DNA from: Prevotellaceae bacterium UBA1743
Lineage (GTDB): Bacteria > Bacteroidota > Bacteroidia > Bacteroidales > Bacteroidaceae
Reading direction: 5' to 3'
DNA: 15,711 bases
Assembly (NCBI GenBank): GCA_002314945.1
Contig: DCHV01000098.1
Location: 659 to 16,369, forward strand
The first letter of the stretch is position 1. Every line of letters starts with the position of its first letter. A model generated the notes under the pieces. It did not search any database. It saw only the letters and a list, made by a program, of their open reading frames with translations, and had not been told where the DNA came from. Positions 1-5,862 of this stretch are shown here, one piece after another. Both the position numbers and the translations under genes were made by a program.

Positions 1-254
1 TGATGGAGGAAATGGAGTATGACGTGCGAGTAGGGGAACATCTGCTGACGGTGGAACATAGTTACCCTGATTTTTCGCTGACGATGGAGGCGTTTCGTTG
101 CGAAGCGGACACAAGAACATTTCGGATGAAGGAGCATTCTGCCTCGTTGTGGGTGGAGCCTTCCCATCTGGAGGAATTGCCATGGTGCGAGGCAGACAAG
201 CCTATTGCACGACAGATGGCTCTATATGGAAAACGTAATACGGATGAAGAGTAA
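1..254 (+). CDS. MutT/Nudix (d)NTP pyrophosphohydrolase, C-terminal part (5' truncated by window)
   Basis: This is the C-terminal 83 residues of a Nudix hydrolase, a cytosolic enzyme that hydrolyses (deoxy)nucleoside triphosphates (8-oxo-dGTP or CTP type) to the monophosphate and PPi. The reading frame is already open at the window edge. The first visible residues (MEEMEYDV) match the end of the Nudix box REUxEExGU, so the two Glu here are probably the metal-binding pair and the rest of the box lies upstream. Downstream motifs are typical of the MutT/NudG group: HSYPDFSLTM, the 'KEHSASLWVEPSHLEELPW' region and ADKPI near the end. Full-length relatives are about 130 residues, so roughly 50 are missing. 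The stop codon overlaps the start of ispE by 11 bp, which suggests translational coupling. Family is fairly sure; substrate is not known. Confidence 0.85.
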   Translation, partial: MEEMEYDVRVGEHLLTVEHSYPDFSLTMEAFRCEADTRTFRMKEHSASLWVEPSHLEELPWCEADKPIARQMALYGKRNTDEE

Positions 255-1047
255 TTGTAAAATAAACCTCGGGCTGAATATCGTAGAACGTCGTCCTGAT
301 GGATATCACAACATACAGACGGTGTTCTATCCTATCCCCCTGTACGACGAACTGACGGTGGAGGAAGCGACCGAGGATAAACTGTGGATGGATGGGTTCC
401 CCATCGAAGGTGAGGTGGAGAAAAACCTGGTGATGAAGGTCCTGATGCTCCTGCGTAAGGAGGGATATGAGATTCCTCCCGTGTGTGTAAGACTCAGGAA
501 GAATATTCCGATGGGAGCTGGTCTGGGAGGTGGTAGCGGTGATGCTGCCTGTATGATGAAGATGCTGAATACGCAATTTCAACTGCATCTCTCTGACGAG
601 GAGATGGAACGGCTGATTGCTCCACTTGGGGCCGACTGTGCCGTGTTCATCAAGAATCGTCCCGTATATGCCGAGGGAATAGGGAATGTATTCACTCCTA
701 TTCAGCTGGATCTGAAAGGGTGGCATCTGGTGGTAGTGAAACCAGATGATTTCATCTCTACACGTGAGGCGTATGCTGCGGTAAGTCCACATTACCCTGA
801 TGTTTCCTTGCTGGAGGTCGTCCAGGAGCCAGTGGCGCGATGGCGAGGAAGGATGGTGAACGATTTCGAGGAGAGTGTGTTTCCCTCTCATCCCGTGGTG
901 GAGGGAATTCGCGATGCATTGTATCGAATGGGAGCTGTATATGCCAGCATGAGTGGTAGTGGGAGCAGTGTGTATGGTCTGTTTGAAGAGAAAGCTGATT
1001 TGGGGAACTGCTTCGACTCGCATTTCGTGTTTCAATGCCAACTGTAG
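244..1047 (+). CDS. ispE: 4-diphosphocytidyl-2-C-methyl-D-erythritol kinase
   Basis: IspE is the cytosolic GHMP kinase that phosphorylates the 2-hydroxyl of CDP-methylerythritol with ATP, the fourth step of the MEP route to isopentenyl diphosphate. The 267-residue product shows the N-terminal catalytic-lysine motif CKINLGLNI (Lys6), then RRPDGYHN. The ATP-binding glycine-rich loop PMGAGLGGGSGDAA is at about 89-102, the catalytic Asp is in GADCAVF (about 131), and the C-terminal GHMP motif SMSGSGSS is at about 235-242. I chose ATG 244 because family members start only a few residues before the AKINLGL motif. In-frame ATGs at 205 and 226 would add 13 or 6 residues of unlikely sequence. Length fits the family, though it is slightly short compared with E. 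coli. It lies in an apparent operon between the Nudix gene (11-bp overlap) and the HAD gene (3-bp gap). Confidence 0.95.
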   Translation: MKSNCKINLGLNIVERRPDGYHNIQTVFYPIPLYDELTVEEATEDKLWMDGFPIEGEVEKNLVMKVLMLLRKEGYEIPPVCVRLRKNIPMGAGLGGGSGDAACMMKMLNTQFQLHLSDEEMERLIAPLGADCAVFIKNRPVYAEGIGNVFTPIQLDLKGWHLVVVKPDDFISTREAYAAVSPHYPDVSLLEVVQEPVARWRGRMVNDFEESVFPSHPVVEGIRDALYRMGAVYASMSGSGSSVYGLFEEKADLGNCFDSHFVFQCQL

Positions 1048-1050
1048 GAA

Positions 1051-1770
1051 ATGAAGCTATACAAGGACCTTTTTATTGATTTCGATGATACACTCTACGA
1101 TACGCGAGGCAACGCCATCATCGCATTGTCGGAACTATACGAGGAGATGGGATTCGGGGAATTGCTGGAGTCGGAAGAAAAATTCTACGAGGCGTATTGG
1201 CAGACAAATTTAGCACTATGGGGACAGTATAGCCGCAATGAAATAACACGCGACTACTTGATAGTGGAGCGTTTTCGCCGTCCCTTGTCCGAATGTGCCA
1301 TTCAGAAAAAAGAGAATTGGCCGACGGCGGACTATTGTCTCCAGGTAAGCGATGTGTTTCTGTCTCTCTGCTCCAGTAAGCCAGGTCTGTTGGATGGTGC
1401 GCGCGAACTGATGGATGACCTGCGTCGGAAAGGGTATCGTATGCATCTATGCAGCAATGGGTTTCACGAGGTGCAATACAAGAAACTGAGGGCGTGCGGA
1501 TTGATGGACTATTTCGATAGTGTCATACTGAGCGAGGATGCAGGAGCCAACAAACCCTCTGCAACCTTCTTCGAGTATGCGCTACGCACAACTGGGGCGA
1601 AAAGGGAGAGTACGCTGATGATAGGTGATAACTATCAGTCTGATATCGTGGGCGCACTGGATGCGGGAATAGATGCGATGCTCTATCTACGCTGGGACCC
1701 CGATTTTGTACCTCCGCGTAAAGTGAATTATGTAGTGCCTACGCTACGTGATATAAGTGCTATCCTGTAA
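1051..1770 (+). CDS. HAD-superfamily hydrolase, YjjG-type noncanonical pyrimidine nucleotidase
   Basis: A 239-residue cytosolic haloacid dehalogenase-fold phosphatase. The four HAD motifs are visible. Motif I is DFDDT (nucleophile Asp10, acid/base Asp12). Motif II is LCSNG (Ser135). Motif III is the Lys of NKPS (Lys168). Motif IV is GDNYQSD (Asp193, Asp198), which binds Mg2+. A helical cap lies between motifs I and II (about 20-110). The pattern 'LFIDFDDTLYDT ... YKKL.ACGL..YF' resembles the YjjG/YfnB group of house-cleaning nucleotidases that hydrolyse (often noncanonical) pyrimidine nucleoside monophosphates. It could also be a phosphoglycolate-phosphatase-like HAD enzyme; sequence alone does not fix the substrate. 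It starts 3 bp after the ispE stop, with AGGA immediately before the ATG, and is followed 16 bp later by the PTP-like gene, so it is probably co-transcribed with both. Confidence 0.85.
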   Translation: MKLYKDLFIDFDDTLYDTRGNAIIALSELYEEMGFGELLESEEKFYEAYWQTNLALWGQYSRNEITRDYLIVERFRRPLSECAIQKKENWPTADYCLQVSDVFLSLCSSKPGLLDGARELMDDLRRKGYRMHLCSNGFHEVQYKKLRACGLMDYFDSVILSEDAGANKPSATFFEYALRTTGAKRESTLMIGDNYQSDIVGALDAGIDAMLYLRWDPDFVPPRKVNYVVPTLRDISAIL

Positions 1771-1786
1771 AACAGAATAAGAGAAG

Positions 1787-2506
1787 ATGAGAATCCCACA
1801 TTCGTTGAATCTGAGGGACCTGGGCGATGTCATCAAGGGTGTTCCCCGAGGAATCTTCCTGCGATGTGGGAAATTGGCAGTCCTGACTCCCGAACAATGT
1901 GCTGCCCTGTGCCAAGAGTATCACATCGGATGTGTCATCGATCTGCGTACTCCTATCGAGGTGGCGGAATATCCCGATCCACTGCCACCAGAAGTGGAGT
2001 ATCTACAGATTCCATTGCTGAAAGATGCAACAGTGGGAATTACGCATGAGACAGGTTCCGACCCTCTGACGGTGTTGCGTAAATTCCGGAATCAACCAGA
2101 ACGGCTGATGGCGATGATTCCCGACTTTGATGCATTGTATGGAAGAATCGTGACTGATACGTATTCCCGTACTCAGTTGGATAGGGTAGTGGAAGCGCTG
2201 AAAGAGCGTGCTTCCCGAGGCGTATGTACTCTGTTTCATTGTACGGCGGGCAAAGACAGGACGGGTATCGTGGCAATGGCCTTGCTCGTGGAAATGGGCT
2301 ATGGAGATAAGGAAATAGAGAGGGATTTCATGCGTACCAATCGCCATGCATTTCTTCCCGCCTTGAAGAAAAGTTTTGCTGCCTGGCTCTTTACGCGGAA
2401 TTGGACGCTTACCATAGTGGCATTCCATGCGTTGATGGCAGAAAGAAAATTGATACGCAAGTCGCTGAAGTTGTATAGGGACAGCCGTGTCTCAACCAAG
2501 CGTTAG
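1787..2506 (+). CDS. PTP-fold tyrosine/lipid phosphatase (Y_phosphatase3-like)
   Basis: A 239-residue protein-tyrosine-phosphatase-fold enzyme. The CX5R phosphate-binding loop is HCTAGKDRTG at 151-160, with catalytic Cys152 and Arg158. The N-terminal NLRDLG (8-13) and the IDLRTPIE strand (51-58) are characteristic of the bacterial atypical dual-specificity and lipid-phosphatase family (PF13350; MptpB/LipA relatives). In that family the Lys-Asp in 'AGKDRT' is linked to activity on phosphotyrosine and phosphoinositides. No signal peptide is seen, so it is probably cytosolic. A purine-rich GAGAAG sits directly before ATG 1787. It is the last gene of the apparent Nudix-ispE-HAD-PTP operon. No strong terminator follows; a separate promoter for the next gene begins 44 bp after its stop. 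The family is well supported, the physiological substrate is not. Confidence 0.87.
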   Translation: MRIPHSLNLRDLGDVIKGVPRGIFLRCGKLAVLTPEQCAALCQEYHIGCVIDLRTPIEVAEYPDPLPPEVEYLQIPLLKDATVGITHETGSDPLTVLRKFRNQPERLMAMIPDFDALYGRIVTDTYSRTQLDRVVEALKERASRGVCTLFHCTAGKDRTGIVAMALLVEMGYGDKEIERDFMRTNRHAFLPALKKSFAAWLFTRNWTLTIVAFHALMAERKLIRKSLKLYRDSRVSTKR

Positions 2507-2549
2507 GTGTCTTCTGGCAGAACAGTGTGATGACTTTTGTCTCAAATCA

Positions 2550-2581
2550 TTTGTCAGATTGGCAACAAGTTTCTACCTTTG
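2550..2581 (+). promoter_or_regulatory. Bacteroidota-type promoter of the beta-barrel gene
   Basis: A -33 element TTTG (2550-2553) and a -7 element TACCTTTG (2574-2581, consensus TAnnTTTG) are separated by exactly 20 bp. Transcription would start near 2588, giving a leader of about 27 nt before ATG 2615. This argues against the upstream in-frame ATG at 2537, which would lie ahead of the promoter. Confidence 0.75.
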
Positions 2582-2614
2582 CAAGCAAATGTGGTATTTA
2601 ACTTAAAAAAAAAT

Positions 2615-3229
2615 ATGAAAAAGTATCTTTTGGGTGTCGTATGTGCCTTGGCTTTGATTGCTGTACCTGCTCAGGCAAAAGTAAGATTGGGTGTGAAAGG
2701 TGGCTTGAACGTGCAGAAAGCCTCGTTTTCGACGGATATGTTCAATAGTAGCAACCGTGCAGGCTTCTTTGTAGGTGCTACATTGGATGTACCCCTTGTA
2801 TTAGGATTGGGCCTGGATGTATCGGCTCTGTATGACCAAAAGAATATCGCTACCGAAGTGGAGGATGAGAATGGGGTAATCGAAGAATACTCCAAGACAT
2901 TGAACTACATCGATGTGCCCGTCAATCTGAAATATACCATAGGAATAGGCAGTTTCGCTGGTATCTATGTGGCTACAGGTCCTCAGTTCGCTTTTCATCT
3001 GGGAAATAGCAATATCTGGGAAAATAGCTACAGCCTGAAAAATTCGCAATTCAGCTGGAATGTAGGTGCAGGCGTGAAAATACTCTCTCACCTGCAGTTG
3101 GGCTACACGTATAATATCGGTATAGGAAAAACGGCTGAATTGAACGAATCAAGCGTGCTGGATGCATTCAAAACGGGAGATATGGACAATGCCAACTCCC
3201 ACATGATTTCGCTGACGTATCTGTTCTGA
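2615..3229 (+). CDS. Small outer-membrane beta-barrel protein (PorT / OMP_b-brl_2 type)
   Basis: A 204-residue secreted protein. It starts with a clear signal peptide (MKKYLLGVVCALALIAVPAQA, cleavage likely after residue 21). The mature part is made of alternating amphipathic strands typical of an 8-stranded barrel: VRLGVKGGLN, GFFVGATLDVPL, LGLDVSALYD, YIDVPVNLKYT, IYVATGPQFAF, FSWNVGAGVKI, LQLGYTYNIGIG. It ends SLTYLF, with the C-terminal Phe expected for BAM-dependent insertion. The 'GVKGGLN ... Y.DVPVNLKY..... Y...GP' pattern is that of the Bacteroidetes PorT-family outer-membrane proteins. Their individual roles are mostly unknown, and this one should not be equated with PorT itself. Start ATG 2615 is chosen from the signal peptide and the promoter at 2550-2581. 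It is transcribed separately from the operon upstream and converges with the protease gene on the other strand. Confidence 0.85.
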   Translation: MKKYLLGVVCALALIAVPAQAKVRLGVKGGLNVQKASFSTDMFNSSNRAGFFVGATLDVPLVLGLGLDVSALYDQKNIATEVEDENGVIEEYSKTLNYIDVPVNLKYTIGIGSFAGIYVATGPQFAFHLGNSNIWENSYSLKNSQFSWNVGAGVKILSHLQLGYTYNIGIGKTAELNESSVLDAFKTGDMDNANSHMISLTYLF

Positions 3230-3230
3230 T

Positions 3231-3250
3231 GACTTCCTGATACGGAGGTC
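3231..3250. terminator. Short hairpin between convergent genes (possible bidirectional terminator)
   Basis: GACTTCC (3231-3237) can pair with GGAGGTC (3244-3250) around a 6-nt loop, giving 7 pairs with one G-T. It fills the 19-bp gap between the convergent stop codons and touches the stop of the minus-strand gene. Neither strand has a T-tract after it, so termination from this hairpin alone would be weak or factor-dependent. Confidence 0.4.
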
Positions 3251-5759
3251 AATACAGCACCTTCTTGCCCTTCCGAATATAAATTCCAGGATGTGAAGGC
3301 TTCTCTATCTGACGGCCTTGCAAATCGAAATAACTATCCGAGAGTATCGTATTCTGATGTGATGGGATAGATTCGATTGAAGAGGCAGATTCTACCGTGA
3401 ATTCGGGACTCCATTGTGAATTGCCCTTTGTGGTAATGGCTCGCACATGGAAACAGTACGTACTGGTAGGATTCGTGTTGGTCAGTTCGAGGGATGGCTC
3501 GACACAGCTGTAGATTTGTTCTTTAGCCTTTTTGCGGGTGCTTCTAATCGCCATTTTTTTCACGACATGATCCTCTTCTGGTGCAACTTTCAATTGTGTA
3601 TTGTCGATGAAACCATCGTAGATAGTCAATCCCAGGAGATAGCCTATGCCCTGTGGCTCGATAGAAACATTGAAATCGTCTGATATTCCGCTAATATTCA
3701 ATGTCATAATAGTTTCTCTACTGCATTGGAAAGAAGAAGAAAAACGTGCTCCTTTGCAGGTGATGACGATTTTGATATCCAATAGATTGTTGTTGTTAAT
3801 GGACTTTGCTTTCACAACAAAGGTCGCCTTCCCGCTTTCAGGGGCATTCAATGTGGGAGTGCAGATAGTACCAAAAGAAGAAGGGTCTTGTCCGTTTCCT
3901 AATTTCAGCAGATTGGGCGATGTGTATAGGTTGGTGCCGCTCCATCCCTTTGTATGCAAGTAATTGTCCAAGTCATTGCCAATGTCGTCCGTGCCATTCA
4001 ATTGGGAGTAACAATTGCTGAAATCCTCCGTAATCATTATTGCATCGTTGGGATCATCGGATTTAGCCTTCTTCTCTTCCATCGTGACTTCATATTTCGT
4101 GGCATTTTCCACAGGTTCCCATGAAATACGGAAGGAGGTGTCAGACAAGCGTTCCGGGGCGAGAACGACAGGAGCTGGAATGATGTCGCGCATACAGCTG
4201 AAGGAAATCAGACCCTCGTTGCTCTCCTGAATATCATCGATGGGTTTCCCCATGAAATAGGTCCCGTCCAAGTTCTCGTTGAACAAGGTCATGGCTGGTG
4301 TGGTAGTGTCGCCAAGGGAGGTCTTTCCTGATGTCCCGGGGAAAGGATCTCCTGACAAGGTTTTCTTGGATAATGTATTGTCGGCGGGAATCAGTGTGGC
4401 ACGTTGATGATCCTTGTTTACATTCAGTGTGTTGTTTGTCCATGCCTTCTTGTCGTAGTCGATGTGCATGACGGTAAGTCCGTGTCCAGATTGTCCTGCA
4501 TCCCATCCCTTTTTCTGACGATTCTCCAGTATGTAATATTCATTGCGATTGTTCTCGTTGTAGAGGACGTATGCTTCCGGTGCATCGGTAATGGGTTTCA
4601 TGTCTCGGATTTCGCATGTGGAGGTGATTTCTGTAGGTTGCAGCCATCCGCATTGCCAACGCTCGAATGCCGTGAATGCACTGGGAGTACACGTGTTGTT
4701 GTTGTAGTTTCCAGTTGCCATCAGCGACCAATCTCCCATGCCGAAATTATTGCCACCGGAGGTGTCATACATGTCCATCAATCCTAAGCAATGGCTAAAT
4801 TCGTGGCAGAAGGTGCCGATTCCTTCTGGAGTGACTCCTATGGTTCCTGTGAGTTCACTTCCACAAGCGTATTGGTTGATCTTCATTCCATCCACGGTCA
4901 ATGTGATTGCTTCATGCGAGAGATAGGAGGCATGAGGCCATATTGTATTAGGATCTGCTCCACTACTCTCTGCATAACCGGCATAGATGACATATACTTG
5001 ATCCACTTCTCCATCTTCATCCCAGTCGTAATCTGAGAAATTGATATCCGCTTCGGTCAATTTGCAAGCCTCGGCCACCATTTCAGCAGGGTGCGAATCG
5101 GTCTTGTCGTTTGTGTTTGCTCCGTAATAGGCTTCATTCTTACTTACCGTGACGGGGCCTTTTATATCAAAATCCATTTCAAACTGACCATAACTTTGGG
5201 CGATGAAATAATCACGTACAGAGCCAGCCATGCCAAGTTCGGAGTAGCCTTCCTTGTTGAAAAAATCATCATAGAACTCATGTGGGGTCGTGCTGACAGA
5301 GAACTTCACGTCCTGGAAATTGACCAGTAGAACAAGGCATTTCTTCTTGCCGAAAAAAGAGGGAGCCTTCTGCCGTGCCATTTTCTTTGCCAACTGCCGT
5401 TGTTGTCCTTCCTGGAAATAACGATTCCAGAGGGATGATACTTTTTCCTGTGTGGCCACAGTTGGTAGCATCTCTGCCTCTTCCGTGGAACGAAGTGCAG
5501 GGTCGTGTACCAATTGATTGGTGCATAAGAGGGAATCGTAGGCTATCTGAGCATAATAGAAAGATGTCTGATCCTTTCGGATAACCACATATCCATCGGA
5601 AGTCATATAATAATGAAAAAACTCGTCACCGACCAATCTCAGCTGTACAGTGGTGCCATCTGCTTGTGGAAATGATTTCAATTTCTGGTAGGCTGGTACA
5701 GCAACAGAAGGTAGTATCTGCAGCAACAGCAAAATTGCACAAAGTAGAAATTTCTTCAT
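3249..5759 (-). CDS. Secreted M6-family metalloprotease with split FN3 domain and T9SS-like tail (paralogue A)
   Basis: An 836-residue protein predicted to be a secreted zinc metalloprotease of the M6 (immune inhibitor A-like) family. It has a signal peptide (residues 1 to about 21, KKFLLCAILLLLQILPS core). A probable propeptide follows (about 22-130, LVGDEFFHYYMTSDGY). The protease domain spans about 135-440, with the zinc site HEFSHCLGLMDMYD at 319-332 (His319, Glu320, His323) and a downstream SLMATGNY segment. A fibronectin-III domain appears in two halves (about 529-562 and 749-792) around an inserted beta-rich domain (about 572-727). The C-terminal tail YFDLQGRQ...PGIYIRKGKK resembles short sorting-tail motifs of Prevotella secreted proteins, so type IX secretion is possible. 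ATG 5759 is preferred over 5783 because the promoter puts the transcript start between them. It is closely similar to the gene directly upstream (5863-8376). Confidence 0.88.
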   Translation of the reverse strand: MKKFLLCAILLLLQILPSVAVPAYQKLKSFPQADGTTVQLRLVGDEFFHYYMTSDGYVVIRKDQTSFYYAQIAYDSLLCTNQLVHDPALRSTEEAEMLPTVATQEKVSSLWNRYFQEGQQRQLAKKMARQKAPSFFGKKKCLVLLVNFQDVKFSVSTTPHEFYDDFFNKEGYSELGMAGSVRDYFIAQSYGQFEMDFDIKGPVTVSKNEAYYGANTNDKTDSHPAEMVAEACKLTEADINFSDYDWDEDGEVDQVYVIYAGYAESSGADPNTIWPHASYLSHEAITLTVDGMKINQYACGSELTGTIGVTPEGIGTFCHEFSHCLGLMDMYDTSGGNNFGMGDWSLMATGNYNNNTCTPSAFTAFERWQCGWLQPTEITSTCEIRDMKPITDAPEAYVLYNENNRNEYYILENRQKKGWDAGQSGHGLTVMHIDYDKKAWTNNTLNVNKDHQRATLIPADNTLSKKTLSGDPFPGTSGKTSLGDTTTPAMTLFNENLDGTYFMGKPIDDIQESNEGLISFSCMRDIIPAPVVLAPERLSDTSFRISWEPVENATKYEVTMEEKKAKSDDPNDAIMITEDFSNCYSQLNGTDDIGNDLDNYLHTKGWSGTNLYTSPNLLKLGNGQDPSSFGTICTPTLNAPESGKATFVVKAKSINNNNLLDIKIVITCKGARFSSSFQCSRETIMTLNISGISDDFNVSIEPQGIGYLLGLTIYDGFIDNTQLKVAPEEDHVVKKMAIRSTRKKAKEQIYSCVEPSLELTNTNPTSTYCFHVRAITTKGNSQWSPEFTVESASSIESIPSHQNTILSDSYFDLQGRQIEKPSHPGIYIRKGKKVLY

Positions 5760-5780
5760 ATCAAATAGTATTATCCGCCA

Positions 5781-5812
5781 CAAAAATATAAAAAATATCA
5801 GATTGGTACAAA
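5781..5812 (-). promoter_or_regulatory. Bacteroidota-type promoter of M6 protease A
   Basis: On the minus strand TTTG (5812-5809) and TATTTTTG (5788-5781, consensus TAnnTTTG) are separated by exactly 20 bp. The inferred transcript start near 5774 leaves a leader of about 15 nt before the ATG at 5759. The gene can therefore be expressed independently of the paralogue upstream. No good intrinsic terminator was seen between the stop of that paralogue (5863) and this promoter, only weak AT-rich hairpins, so some read-through is possible. Confidence 0.75.
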
Positions 5813-5862
5813 TATGAAGGAAATATTTCTATCAATATTCTGATACTGAAAGTATGTCAAGG

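Noticed and set aside
202..1041. 279-codon open frame on the minus strand opposite ispE
   Set aside because: It is antisense to a clearly conserved ispE, is rich in His/Ile/Thr with no recognisable domain, and overlaps it almost completely. It is a shadow of the codon bias of the real gene.
2512..2522. TTCTGGCAGAA palindrome after the PTP-like gene as a terminator
   Set aside because: Only four pairs around a 3-nt loop, with no T-tract, so too weak to call.
5821..5862. AT-rich hairpins after protease B as a terminator
   Set aside because: The stems (about five or six A-T-rich pairs) are weak and no T-tract follows.
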